DNA from: an uncultured Collinsella sp.
GTDB lineage: Bacteria; Actinomycetota; Coriobacteriia; Coriobacteriales; Coriobacteriaceae
Length of the DNA stretch: 48,819 nucleotides
NCBI GenBank assembly: GCA_902470765.1
Contig: CABRHW010000015.1
Coordinates: forward strand, 1 to 48,819
Direction: 5' to 3'
Shown here: piece by piece, positions 1-10,166 of the stretch
Layout of the letters: the number at the start of each line of letters is the position of its first letter
Numbering within the stretch: the first letter of the stretch is position 1
Position numbers and translations under genes: made by a program
Notes under the pieces: model-generated
Database searches by the model: none
What the model saw: the letters and a program-made list of their open reading frames with translations, nothing else
Told to the model about the DNA's origin: nothing

Positions 1-215
1 GGACTTGCAGCGACGGACCTCAGGACACTCTTACACCACGTCTGCGCGCGCGACCGGTAACAGTACTCATATTTGCCATTTTTTGCCCACAGGGCCTCGA
101 AGGGGCTGTCAATCAGGTCTCAGGGGAGGCGGTTCAAGGGCCGTAGAACAAAAACGGGGGCGCAGGTTGTCCTGCGCCCCCGTTCTCGGGCGTTATTCGT
201 TCCCTGCGGCAGAAT
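1..215. other. Intergenic stretch at window edge
   Basis: No convincing gene is seen in the first 215 bases. The candidate frames here have no good ribosome binding site and no recognisable protein motif. The only clear structure is the terminator hairpin at 153-184, described separately. The upstream neighbour is outside the window. Confidence 0.5.
148..184 (-). terminator. Rho-independent terminator of the ABC exporter operon
   Basis: A perfect 14-bp stem (153-166 with 171-184, AACGGGGGCGCAGG and its complement) closes a TTGT loop. On the minus strand it is followed by a run of T (complement of 148-152). It lies about 30 nt after the stop of the minus-strand ABC gene ending at 216, so it most likely ends the marR-ABC-ABC transcript. 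Confidence 0.85.
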
Positions 216-2072
216 TTACGCCGCTTCGTCGAACTGCGAGTTGTACAGGTCGGCGTAGAAGCCGCCCTGGGCGAGCAACTCGTCGTGCGTGCCCTTCTCG
301 ACGATGTCGCCGTCGCGAATTACCAAGATCACGTCGGCGTTGCGGATCGTGGACAGGCGGTGCGCGATAACAAAGCTGGTACGGCCCTGCATCAGCGTAT
401 CCATGGCACGCTGAATAAGCTCCTCGGTACGGGTATCGACGTTGGAGGTCGCCTCGTCCAGAATCAGCGCCGGGCGGTCGGCCAAAATGGCACGGGCGAT
501 GGTCACGAGCTGGCGCTGACCCTGCGACAGGTTAGTGCCCTCCTCGTTGATCATAAAGTCGTAGCCGCCGGCGAGCGTATGGATAAAGTGGTCGCAGCGT
601 GCGGCACGTGCAGCGGCTTCGACCTCGGCATCGCTCGCATCGGGGCGTCCGTAGCGGATGTTTTCGCGGATGGTGCCGTTAAACAGCCAGGTATCCTGCA
701 GCACCATGGCAAACTCGCCGCGCAGCGCCGCGCGGTCCCAGTCGCGCACGTCGACGCCCTCGACACGCAGCGAACCGTCGTCCACATCGTAGAAGCGCTG
801 CAGCAGCTTAATGAGCGTGGTCTTGCCGGCGCCGGTGGGGCCGACGATGGCGATGGTCTGGCCGGGCTGCGCCTCGCAGCTAAAGTCGTGGATGATGGTC
901 TTGTCGGGCGTGTAGCCAAACTTGACATGGTCAAACTCCACGTGGCCGGGGCGCTTCTCGGGAATCTGCGCGTCGGCCTTCTGCTCCTCCTCGGGCGCGG
1001 CCAGGAACTCAAACACACGCTCGGTGGCAGCTGCCATCGACTGCATCGTGTTGCTCACGTTGCCCAGCTGCTGCACGGGTTGCGTAAAGTTGCGAACGTA
1101 CTGGATAAAGCTTTGAATGTCGCCGGGCGTGGCATTGCCGGTCAGCGCGAGCTGCGCGCCCACCACGACAACGCCCACGTAGCCCATGTTGCCCACCAAG
1201 CTCATAAGCGGCATCATCAGGCCCGACAGGAACTGCGAGCGCCAGCCACTAATAAAGAGGCGGTCGTTTTGACGGTCGAACTCCTCGATCGAAGCCTCGG
1301 CGCGGTCGAACACCTGAATGACGTTCTGGCCGGCAAAATCCTCCTCGATAATGCCGTTGACGGTGCCTAGGACCTGCTGCTGCTCGCGGAAGTACGGCTG
1401 CGAGAAGTGAATCATCACCATCAAGATAATCGCGGCGGCCGGCAGCGTGAGCACGGTGACGCCGGTGAGCGGCAGGCTGATCGACAGCATCATGACGAGG
1501 ACGCCGATAATCTGCGTGACGGACGTAATAAGCTGCGTCACGCTCTGGTTGAGCGACTGGCCGAGCGTATCGACGTCGTTGGTGATGCGGCTGAGCACGT
1601 CGCCCTTGCTGTGGCCGTTGAAGTAGCTCATCGGCACGACGGCAATCTTGGCGGCAATCTCCTTGCGCATGCGGTAGCAGATCTTTTGCGTGACACCGGT
1701 CATGAGCCAGCCCTGGATCAGGCTGCAGGCAGAGCTCGCCAGATACAGGCAGAGCAAAAAGCCGAGCGTCTTAGCGATCCAGTTAAAGTCGACATCGCCG
1801 GTGCCGTTGACCTTGGCAACCAGGCCCTCGAACAGCTTGGTGGTAACCTGACCGAGCATCTTGGGTCCCACAATATTAAAGATGACCGAGCACACGGCAA
1901 AGGCGACGGCGGCAAACACGGCAATCTTGTGCTGGCCGATATAGCCGAGCAGCTGCCTCATGGTGCCCTTAAAGTCCTTGGCCTTTTCGCCGCGACGCAT
2001 GCCGCCCATGCGGCCCATGGGACCACGCTGGCGGGTGGGCTTGGGAATCTGAGCCTTGGTCTCGTCTGCCAT
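216..2072 (-). CDS. ABC exporter half-transporter, ATP-binding/permease (canonical site subunit)
   Basis: 618 residues. It is a fused membrane-ATPase half-transporter of the multidrug/lipid exporter type. A basic, Met/Gly-rich N-terminus is followed by an ABC transmembrane domain with about six helices (roughly residues 45-340) and a C-terminal ATPase domain. The Walker A is GPTGAGKTT near residue 411, the signature is LSQGQRQL near 515, and the Walker B is ILDEATSNVD near 534 with an intact catalytic Glu. The start codon overlaps the stop of the upstream 789-residue partner (TAATG), so the two are translationally coupled and should form a heterodimer. Substrate is unknown; drugs, peptides or lipids are all possible. 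The MarR gene at the head of the operon suggests induction by a small toxic ligand. Confidence 0.93.
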   Translation of the reverse strand: MADETKAQIPKPTRQRGPMGRMGGMRRGEKAKDFKGTMRQLLGYIGQHKIAVFAAVAFAVCSVIFNIVGPKMLGQVTTKLFEGLVAKVNGTGDVDFNWIAKTLGFLLCLYLASSACSLIQGWLMTGVTQKICYRMRKEIAAKIAVVPMSYFNGHSKGDVLSRITNDVDTLGQSLNQSVTQLITSVTQIIGVLVMMLSISLPLTGVTVLTLPAAAIILMVMIHFSQPYFREQQQVLGTVNGIIEEDFAGQNVIQVFDRAEASIEEFDRQNDRLFISGWRSQFLSGLMMPLMSLVGNMGYVGVVVVGAQLALTGNATPGDIQSFIQYVRNFTQPVQQLGNVSNTMQSMAAATERVFEFLAAPEEEQKADAQIPEKRPGHVEFDHVKFGYTPDKTIIHDFSCEAQPGQTIAIVGPTGAGKTTLIKLLQRFYDVDDGSLRVEGVDVRDWDRAALRGEFAMVLQDTWLFNGTIRENIRYGRPDASDAEVEAAARAARCDHFIHTLAGGYDFMINEEGTNLSQGQRQLVTIARAILADRPALILDEATSNVDTRTEELIQRAMDTLMQGRTSFVIAHRLSTIRNADVILVIRDGDIVEKGTHDELLAQGGFYADLYNSQFDEAA

Positions 2073-4441
2073 TAGCGCTCGCCTCCTTCCATGACGGCTG
2101 CAATTTCTTCTTGGGTAAGCCCCAGCTCCTCGGCGGAAAGCTGCGACTGTGCGATCTCCAGGTACGCCGGGCAGCTGCGCAGCAGCTCCTCGTGCGTGCC
2201 GGTGCCCACTACGTGGCCGTCGTCGAGCACGATGATCTGGTCGGCGTGCATGATGGTCGCGATGCGCTGGGCCACGACCACGAGCGCGGCGTCGGTAACG
2301 TTTTTGGCCAGCTCCTCGCGTAGGCGCGCGTCGGTCTTGTAGTCGAGGGCGCTAAACGAATCATCGAACACCACGACCTCGGGCTTTTTGGCCAACGCGC
2401 GGGCGATGGCCAGACGCTGGCGCTGACCACCCGAAACATTGGAGCCGCCCTGGCTAATGGGGGAGTCGTACCCGTCCTCGCGCTCGGCGATAAAGTCCTC
2501 CGCCTGGGCGACGCGTGCTGCCTGGCGCATATCCTCGTCACTCACCATGTCGCCGGCAAACTTGAGGTTGCTCTCGACGGTACCCGAGAACAGGCGACCC
2601 TGCTGCGGAATATAACCGATGCGGCGGCGCAGCTCGGAAAGGGTCATGTCGCGCACATCGACGCCGTCGAGCGAAATGCTGCCGCCCGTGACGTCGTACA
2701 GGCGCGGAATCAGCTGCACGAGCGTGGACTTGCCCGAGCCCGTGGAGCCAATGATGCCGAGCATCTGGCCGGCGTGCGTGGTGAAGTTTACGCCGCTAAT
2801 GACGTCGGCGCGGGCATCGGGATACTGGAAGCTCACGTCACGGAAGGTGAGCTCGCCGCGCGGCGCGCTGGCAGCGGGCAGTTTGGGCGAGGCGGGGTCG
2901 TTGATGCTCGTGGGGCAGGTGACGACCTCTTCCACGCGCTCGGCTGCGACCTCGGCGCGGGGCAGGATGACCGAAACCATGGTGAGGATCATAAACGCCA
3001 TGACGATCTGCATGGTGTAGGAGATAAACGCCATCATGTTGCCGACCTGCATCACGCCGTCGGACACGCCCTGCGCGCCAAACCAGACGATAAGCACGGT
3101 AATGCAGTTCATGACGAGCATCATGAGCGGCATCATAAAGCTCATGGCGCGGTTGGTGTAGAGCTGCGTGGTCATCAGGTCGAGCGACGCTTTGTCAAAA
3201 CGCTCGAGCTCATGTTCCTCGCGGTTGAACGAGCGGATGGGCATAAGACCGTCGAGCAGCTCGCGGGCGGTAAGGTTCACGCGGTCCACAAAGCTCTGCA
3301 TCTTTTTGAACTTGGGCATGGTGAGGCCCATAAGCACGCCGACGACGGCCGAGACCGCGATGATGGCCACGGCGATGGTCCACTCCAGACCGGTGTGGTT
3401 GGCCAGGACACGCATGACGGCGACGATGCCCATGACGGGGGCCATCAGGCACATGCGGATAAACAGGGTTGCGGCCATCTGGATCTGTTGAATGTCGTTG
3501 GTGCAGCGGGTGATGAGCGAGGCCTGGCTAAACTTGCCCACCTCGGCCGGCGAGAAGTGCATAACCTTGTTGAAGGTCTCGTGGCGTAGGTCGCGGGCGA
3601 TGGAGCAGGCGGTGCGCGAAGCCACGGCACCGGTCAGGATGGTGGCGACGAGCGATACCAGGCACAGCCCAAACATCGTGGTCGCCATGCGGCTCAGGTA
3701 GGCGTTCTGCACGTCGGCGGGGTCGATGCCCTGCGCCTTGTACTCGTCCTGTACATAGCTCACGGCGCGCTGCGTGACGATGGAGCCCGACATGGAGCCC
3801 ATTTTGTCCGCCATATCGTTGGCGCCCTCCACGAGCTTGCCCTGGTCGATTAGGCCGCCTTCAACGCCTAGACGCAGACCCTTCATGGTGATCTTACCGC
3901 CGTCGGCATCAATCTGCTTTTGCATGTTCTGCGCCGCTGCGGCTTTCTGCTGCATCTCGGCGAGCTGCTCGGGCGTCATCGCCGCCATCTGCTCGGGGGT
4001 GGGCATGGCCTGAGCGGCGCCGCCATCGCTTGCCTCGGTAGATGCGCCGGTCATGTCGCCCATGGAGTTGGCATCGATGCCCTGGTTGAACGAAAGGACG
4101 ACAGTCTCGGGCAGGCTCATGATGTCGGCAATCTTGCCGCCGTCGGCGCGCTCCTCCTCGGTGCCCTTGTACGTTCGAATGCCGTTATTGTCCGCCTTGC
4201 TAAACACGGCCTCCACAGCCTTGGCGTCCTTGGTGCTCATAAAGAGTTCGAGGTCGTCGAGCGATTCGGCACGGATGGTGTCAGGTACGGGCGAGGCGAT
4301 ACCGCCTTGCTGCACACCCACGTCGACGATGTCGCTCATATACGTAGGTAGCGCCAGATCGGCGTTGCAGCTGATTACGATGAGTACGATAGCTGCGAGC
4401 AGTGCCAGGATATGCTTTTTAAAGAGCTTGAGAATCCTCAC
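2072..4441 (-). CDS. ABC exporter half-transporter with large extracytoplasmic insert (degenerate site subunit)
   Basis: 789 residues, long for this family. One membrane helix (about residues 8-28) is followed by some 220 residues before the next helix near 255. This stretch is acidic and Met/Gln-rich around residue 150 and should lie outside the cell as an insert between TM1 and TM2. The rest is a normal ABC core: Walker A GSTGSGKST near 564, signature VSGGQRQR near 670. The Walker B reads VVFDDSFSALD, with Asp where the catalytic Glu is expected. Paired with the 618-residue subunit this gives one degenerate and one canonical ATP site, as known for heterodimeric exporters such as TM287/288 and BmrCD. 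It overlaps the marR stop by 4 nt. Confidence 0.92.
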   Translation of the reverse strand: MRILKLFKKHILALLAAIVLIVISCNADLALPTYMSDIVDVGVQQGGIASPVPDTIRAESLDDLELFMSTKDAKAVEAVFSKADNNGIRTYKGTEEERADGGKIADIMSLPETVVLSFNQGIDANSMGDMTGASTEASDGGAAQAMPTPEQMAAMTPEQLAEMQQKAAAAQNMQKQIDADGGKITMKGLRLGVEGGLIDQGKLVEGANDMADKMGSMSGSIVTQRAVSYVQDEYKAQGIDPADVQNAYLSRMATTMFGLCLVSLVATILTGAVASRTACSIARDLRHETFNKVMHFSPAEVGKFSQASLITRCTNDIQQIQMAATLFIRMCLMAPVMGIVAVMRVLANHTGLEWTIAVAIIAVSAVVGVLMGLTMPKFKKMQSFVDRVNLTARELLDGLMPIRSFNREEHELERFDKASLDLMTTQLYTNRAMSFMMPLMMLVMNCITVLIVWFGAQGVSDGVMQVGNMMAFISYTMQIVMAFMILTMVSVILPRAEVAAERVEEVVTCPTSINDPASPKLPAASAPRGELTFRDVSFQYPDARADVISGVNFTTHAGQMLGIIGSTGSGKSTLVQLIPRLYDVTGGSISLDGVDVRDMTLSELRRRIGYIPQQGRLFSGTVESNLKFAGDMVSDEDMRQAARVAQAEDFIAEREDGYDSPISQGGSNVSGGQRQRLAIARALAKKPEVVVFDDSFSALDYKTDARLREELAKNVTDAALVVVAQRIATIMHADQIIVLDDGHVVGTGTHEELLRSCPAYLEIAQSQLSAEELGLTQEEIAAVMEGGER

Positions 4442-4887
4442 TCGGCATCTCTCCTTTCTTGATTGCGGTCGATAATTTCGTTGGCACGTCTTAGAAGGCG
4501 CACCATCTCTTGGGTATCTGTTTCGCCAAGCTGCTCGAGGAAGGCCGCGGTGCGGTCCTCGAATTCCCGACGTTTGATTTCGATGACCTGGAATCCCTTG
4601 TCGGTCACCGTGACGTGTACGCGACGACGGTCGGTCTTTGAGTGCTCGCGCTCGACCCAGCCCTTGGCCTCGAGGGCGCGCAGGATATTGGCGATACGGG
4701 CGCTCGAGACCCAGGCGCGATCTGCGAGTTCGCTCGGCGTGAGCGAGCCGCCGGCGCGCATGAGGGCGCGCATGACGGCCATCTCGCCGCCGAGAGCTTT
4801 GTCCGCAAAGCGCGAAATACGCTGATGCATGCTGCCAAACTCAGTTAAGAGCTGACGACCAAGCTCATGGAAATCGGTATCTTTCAC
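4438..4887 (-). CDS. MarR-family transcriptional regulator
   Basis: 149 residues with a winged-helix core (GSLTPSELADRAWVSSARI, then the wing KTDRRRVHVTVTDKG) typical of MarR proteins, which are dimeric regulators that release DNA on binding small ligands. The start is a GTG at 4885-4887, preceded on the minus strand by AGGGG about 6 nt upstream. It is the first gene of a tight three-gene operon with the ABC exporter and overlaps it by 4 nt. Repression of its own operon and relief by an exported compound is the usual arrangement and is inferred here. Confidence 0.9.
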   Translation of the reverse strand: MKDTDFHELGRQLLTEFGSMHQRISRFADKALGGEMAVMRALMRAGGSLTPSELADRAWVSSARIANILRALEAKGWVEREHSKTDRRRVHVTVTDKGFQVIEIKRREFEDRTAAFLEQLGETDTQEMVRLLRRANEIIDRNQERRDAE

Positions 4888-4920
4888 CGAAAACCCCTAA
4901 CACTAGAAACTATTTTCGGT
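4888..4920 (-). promoter_or_regulatory. Possible MarR operator upstream of the exporter operon
   Basis: The 7-bp inverted repeat CCGAAAA (4888-4894) and TTTTCGG (4914-4920) lies directly before the marR start and encloses a TAGTTTCTAGTG-like partly symmetric core. Position fits an autoregulatory operator, but no clear -35/-10 pair was identified. The assignment rests on symmetry and position only. Confidence 0.35.
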
Positions 4921-5000
4921 GGAAGATGATACCCCCATACGCGGGCCTCATACAGTGGGCAATATAAAGAGCGCATAAAGACTTAAAATCATTCAATTAC

Positions 5001-5012
5001 TGAAGCGTTTCA
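5001..5012 (+). promoter_or_regulatory. LacI-type palindromic operator before the SDR-permease operon
   Basis: TGAAGCGTTTCA is a near-perfect 12-bp palindrome with a central CG, the style of operators bound by LacI/GalR regulators. A perfect -10-like TATAAT stands at 5073-5078, though no good -35 box lies at normal spacing. It is upstream of the dehydrogenase/KdgT genes and away from the exporter genes. The cognate regulator is not evident in the window. Confidence 0.4.
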
Positions 5013-5139
5013 AAGAACTATTATGCCCGCGGTTAGGCGAGGGGTTGTCACCACCATGACGACTGGGACTCATATAATCGCCACGTGCGATGCTCCAACT
5101 TCCCGCGAGGAGACACCTTATATAAAGGGGGATGGAGTC

Positions 5140-5889
5140 ATGGCATTTGACTTCACGGGCAAGACCGCGATTGTCACGGGCGGCACTCAGGGCATTGGCC
5201 TCGAGATCGCCAAGGGCATCGTCGCGGGCGGCGGACATGTCGCGCTCATCGCAAGGAACGCTGCTAAGGGCGAGGCCGCGGTGGCCGAGCTTGGCGAGGG
5301 CAACAAGTTCTATCAGCTCGATGTCGCCGATGCACCCAAGGCGCGCGAGACTGTCGAGCAGATTTTTACGGACCTGCCGCAAACCAACATCCTGATTAAC
5401 TGCGCTGGCGTCATCAGCACCAAGAAGTTCGATGAGATCGATGACACCGAGTGGCGTCGTACCATCGACATCAACCTCAACGGTACCTTTACCATGATGA
5501 ATGCCGTGTACCCGCACTTTAAGGCGGCCCATGCCGGCACTATCGTCAACGTGAGCTCTGTTGCCGGCAAGATCGGCGGCGGCCTGCTCGGCACTGCGGC
5601 CTACGCGAGCTCCAAGGCCGGCGTCAACGGTCTAACCAAGGCAGTCGCCAAGGAAGGCGGTAAGTTCGGCGTCCGCTGCAACGCTGTATGCCCGTCGCTC
5701 ACCCTTACCGATATGACCTCGATTCTCTCTGACGAGAACTCTCAGCGCATCATCAACGGTATTCCTCTGGGCCGCGCCGCCCAGGCAAGCGAGCCTGCGC
5801 AGATGGTGCTCTTCTTTGCTTCCGACCTCGCTAGCTTCGTTAACGGCGAGATCGGTGACTGCGACGGTGGCATCGTTCTGGATGGGTAA
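5140..5889 (+). CDS. SDR-family NAD(P)-dependent oxidoreductase, likely sugar-acid dehydrogenase (KduD/Gno-like)
   Basis: 249 residues, the normal size for a classical short-chain dehydrogenase. The nucleotide-binding motif TGGTQGIG is near residue 14, NCAG near 87, the catalytic Ser in NVSSVAG near 138, and the YASSK tyrosine/lysine pair near 155-159. The start at 5140 is chosen because it has a GGAG box a few bases upstream and begins right at the Rossmann fold; an in-frame upstream ATG at 5023 would add about 39 non-conserved residues. The next gene is a 2-keto-3-deoxygluconate permease homologue, so oxidation or reduction of a keto-sugar acid is more likely than fatty-acid ketoreduction. 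The substrate is inferred. Confidence 0.88.
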   Translation: MAFDFTGKTAIVTGGTQGIGLEIAKGIVAGGGHVALIARNAAKGEAAVAELGEGNKFYQLDVADAPKARETVEQIFTDLPQTNILINCAGVISTKKFDEIDDTEWRRTIDINLNGTFTMMNAVYPHFKAAHAGTIVNVSSVAGKIGGGLLGTAAYASSKAGVNGLTKAVAKEGGKFGVRCNAVCPSLTLTDMTSILSDENSQRIINGIPLGRAAQASEPAQMVLFFASDLASFVNGEIGDCDGGIVLDG

Positions 5890-5908
5890 TACCCCGCGAC
5901 GATTATTC

Positions 5909-5946
5909 GGCGACGGCTCCTGCGACTCGGGACCGTCGCCTTCTTT
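5909..5946 (+). terminator. Hairpin between SDR and permease genes (partial terminator)
   Basis: GGCGACGG (5909-5916) pairs with CCGTCGCC (5933-5940) around a 16-nt loop and is followed by TTCTTT. It looks like an intrinsic terminator, yet the permease follows about 50 nt later with its own GGAG box. It could lower permease expression relative to the dehydrogenase, or the permease may have its own promoter. Confidence 0.55.
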
Positions 5947-5997
5947 CTGGCACAGGAGTGTGTGGCCGCGTGTCGCACGCATCAAAAGGAGATATAA

Positions 5998-7011
5998 ATG
6001 AGTGAATCGACTGCGGTGGAGGCGCCGGCGGCAAAGGAGCCGTTTTTTAAGATGTCCTCCATCCCGGGTGCCAATATTTTGGTGCCGCTTTTGCTGGGCT
6101 GCCTGCTCAACACGCTATTCCCCGACCTGTTCAAAACGCTCGGCAGCTTTACGCTTGGCATGACCCAGCAGGGTGCAGGCCCGCTCGTGGGTGCCTTTTT
6201 GCTCATCGTCGGTACGACGATTTCGTTTAAGAGTGCTCCTGCCGCCGCTGCACGCGGCGCCATCATCATCGCCGTCAAGCAGATCGTGGTCGTTGCCGTG
6301 TCGCTGCTCATCCTTTATGTGTTCAACGACAACCTGTTTGGCATCTCTGCCATGGTGATGCTGGCGGCTTGCACCGGCGCCAACAACGCTATGTACGCTG
6401 GTCTGATGGGCACCATGGGCAATGAGGCCGAGCGTGGCGCCGTCGCCATCACCACGCTGGTTGTCGGCCCTCCGGTCACGATGATCGTGCTCGGCGCTGC
6501 CGGTCAGGCCCCGATCGGCTGGTCGCTCGTGGGCGCCATCCTGCCGATCGTCGTCGGCATTATTCTGGGCAACCTGTTCCCGAGCTTTAAGAAGATGATG
6601 GCACCGGCACTTTCCGCCATCATCGTGCTCGTCTTCTTTGCCATGGGCTCGACCATGACCTTTGGCCAGCTCATCAATGGCGGTCTTCCCGGCATTCTGC
6701 TCGGCGTGATCTGCTCGGTGGTCTTTGCAATTCCCGTCATCGCGGTCGATAAGCTCACGGGTGGTACGGGTGTCGCAGGTGCGGCCATTTCGAGCTGCGC
6801 CGGAGCCAATGTGGCCACGCCTGCTGCCATGGCAAGCGTCAACGGGGCCATGTACGGTGGCGCCGTGCTCGCGACGGCTACGGCACAGGTTGCTGCCTGC
6901 GCAATCGTGACGGCTATTTTGACCCCGCTGGTCACCAGCTGGTGCTACAAGCATTTTGAGGGCCAGGGTCACAGCAAGGCAACGACCGACAAGGCCTCCG
7001 CAGCCGCCTAA
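5998..7011 (+). CDS. kdgT: 2-keto-3-deoxygluconate permease (KdgT family)
   Basis: 337 residues, close to the family size. The protein is very hydrophobic with about ten membrane helices, and Gly/Ala-rich segments such as AACTGANNAMYAGLMG and SSCAGANVATPAAMASVNG, which I recognise as KdgT-family signatures. It should import 2-keto-3-deoxy-sugar acids by cation symport at the inner membrane. The start ATG follows AAAAGGAGATATAA. It sits downstream of an SDR dehydrogenase, fitting a small hexuronate or keto-acid utilisation unit. No KDG kinase or aldolase is present in this window. Confidence 0.88.
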   Translation: MSESTAVEAPAAKEPFFKMSSIPGANILVPLLLGCLLNTLFPDLFKTLGSFTLGMTQQGAGPLVGAFLLIVGTTISFKSAPAAAARGAIIIAVKQIVVVAVSLLILYVFNDNLFGISAMVMLAACTGANNAMYAGLMGTMGNEAERGAVAITTLVVGPPVTMIVLGAAGQAPIGWSLVGAILPIVVGIILGNLFPSFKKMMAPALSAIIVLVFFAMGSTMTFGQLINGGLPGILLGVICSVVFAIPVIAVDKLTGGTGVAGAAISSCAGANVATPAAMASVNGAMYGGAVLATATAQVAACAIVTAILTPLVTSWCYKHFEGQGHSKATTDKASAAA

Positions 7012-7049
7012 TGCCAAGCGGCAATCAAAGCTAAAAACTAGTCACGCCA

Positions 7050-7088
7050 CAGGGCGGCCACGGGGGATCCCGTGGCCGCCCTGCAGTT
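7050..7088 (+). terminator. Terminator after kdgT
   Basis: A perfect 15-bp GC-rich stem (7050-7064 with 7069-7083, CAGGGCGGCCACGGG) with a GGAT loop lies about 40 nt after the permease stop. The T stretch that follows is short (TTTCT), so it may also act as an RNA-stabilising 3' hairpin. Confidence 0.75.
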
Positions 7089-7478
7089 TCTGTAGGGTCT
7101 CTGTGACACTTTACCCTGCTAAAGCTGGCATAACAGCTAGAGCGAACGTCGTACAAAGGCAAGGAAAAATAACATACAAATCGGTGAACGGTAGTTGTTC
7201 GCGCTCGCATTTCCTGCGGGTTTGTAAAAAACGCCCTTATGATATAAAAAAAGAAACATATAACAGCCCAGATGGAGAAGGTCGCTATGTTATCCTTCTC
7301 AAACGGGTGAAATCTTGGGTTTTGGGTTGCAGTTCCAAGGTGGACAAACGTTTTTCCCTGCACCAACGTGTGATGAAGAACGGAAGAAGCCGGTAGTGCA
7401 AACCGAAAATTCAAGAATTCAATAAGCAGCGGTGTGAGAGAGCGCCGCATTACACGTAACTAGGAGCGTGGTTACACA
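7089..7478 (+). promoter_or_regulatory. Long leader/promoter region of pyruvate formate-lyase
   Basis: About 390 bases without a convincing gene, clearly more AT-rich than the flanks. TTTGTA (7221-7226) and TATAAA (7243-7248) form a plausible -35/-10 pair with 16-nt spacing. That would give a leader of roughly 220 nt before the PFL start. A ribosome binding site AGGAG is at 7462-7466, rather far (12 nt) from the ATG. I saw no clean FNR-like dyad. Confidence 0.4.
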
Positions 7479-9530
<2,052 letters not shown>

Positions 9531-9532
9531 CT

Positions 9533-9592
9533 ATTGTTAGTGCTATACTAACAATAACGATTACTGATTAGCGCGCCGGTTTCGGCCGGCGC
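9533..9592 (+). other. Two hairpins between the PFL halves
   Basis: ATTGTTAG (9533-9540) pairs with CTAACAAT (9548-9555) around a 7-nt loop, beginning 2 nt after the pflB stop. A second stem, GCGCCGG (9573-9579) with CCGGCGC (9586-9592), follows. Neither has a T tract. They could tune the ratio of barrel to radical-domain protein through RNA processing or stability. The ribosome binding site GAAGGAG of the next gene lies just after them. Confidence 0.6.
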
Positions 9593-9615
9593 CTATTAAT
9601 CGAAGGAGACACATT

Positions 9616-9867
9616 ATGAAGGTTTCTGAAGTTTCCGAGACCCAGGCCGATAACCTGGTCCACATGCTCGACGCTTACGCCGAGAAGGGTGGCCACCACC
9701 TGAACATCAACGTCTTCAACCGTGAGACGCTGCTCGACGCTCAGGCTCACCCCGAGAAGTACCCGCAGCTGACCATCCGCGTTTCCGGCTATGCCGTGAA
9801 CTTCCACACGCTCACCAAGGAGCAGCAGGACGAGGTCATCTCCCGTACCTTCCACGACAAGTTCTAA
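9616..9867 (+). CDS. Separate glycyl-radical domain of pyruvate formate-lyase (GrcA/YfiD-like)
   Basis: 83 residues, almost wholly the C-terminal glycyl-radical domain of PFL: LNINVFNRETLLDAQAHPEK, then TIRVSGYAVNF with radical Gly58, then LTKEQQDEVISRTF. E. coli PflB carries the same segment in one chain. E. coli GrcA (YfiD) is a separate spare copy of this domain that rescues oxygen-cleaved PFL. Here it appears to be the only copy, since the barrel gene next to it lacks one. The ATG follows GAAGGAG with good spacing. It should dock on the barrel and be activated by the PFL activase, whose gene (17104-17922) lies 7 kb away. The first 25 residues look like a linker helix. Confidence 0.93.
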   Translation: MKVSEVSETQADNLVHMLDAYAEKGGHHLNINVFNRETLLDAQAHPEKYPQLTIRVSGYAVNFHTLTKEQQDEVISRTFHDKF

Positions 9868-9894
9868 AGGGGTTTAACTCCTGCAGGATTGCCG

Positions 9895-10013
9895 GGGCTG
9901 TTTGGGCTACCTCCCAAAACGTCCTCGGACATGCAAAGAGGCTCGCCGCGCACTTTGTGCGGCGAGCCTCTTTGCGTCCTGCGGAATGTTTTGGGAGGTA
10001 GCCCAAACAGCCC
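9895..10013 (+). repeat. Nested hairpin element, family 1 copy A (3' of the PFL radical-domain gene)
   Basis: Perfect 25-bp outer stem (9895-9919 with 9989-10013). A two-sided internal loop follows: CGTCCTCGGACATG at 9920-9933 facing CGTCCTGCGGAATG at 9975-9988. A 14-bp inner stem (9934-9947 with 9961-9974) and a GC-rich tip with a TTT loop close it. It starts 27 nt after the stop of the 83-residue gene and reads in the same direction. The internal-loop bases recur in copies B, C and D while the stems differ. Confidence 0.9.
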
Positions 10014-10132
10014 TGGCTGGGTCCTGTGTAGTCACCCTTTAGGCGGAACTCTCCTAATTATTTGGATAAGTCGTTTACTTACTTGTACTGTTACCGTCTT
10101 CCCGCTCTTGTTGGGGTATGCTTTGTTCGTAT

Positions 10133-10148
10133 GTAAACGTATGACATG
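10133..10148 (+). promoter_or_regulatory. Probable autoregulatory operator of the sucrose regulator
   Basis: GTAAACGTATGACATG matches the AAAACGNTTGACATAT sites found before the GH32 gene at 11283-11316, and it sits 19 nt before the regulator start at 10167. A LacI-type protein binding here would block its own expression. Confidence 0.6.
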
Positions 10149-10166
10149 TTGATGGGGGAGGGTGCT

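Noticed and set aside
285..1370. Long open frame on the plus strand opposite the ABC exporter gene
   Set aside because: It lies wholly over conserved ABC motifs on the other strand, has no ribosome binding site, and its composition (Val/Leu/His/Gly-rich) is the usual shadow of GC-rich coding DNA.
9895..10013. Reading family 1 hairpins as ordinary rho-independent terminators
   Set aside because: No T tract follows the outer stems, and a conserved unpaired loop is not expected for a simple terminator. Termination may still be part of their role.
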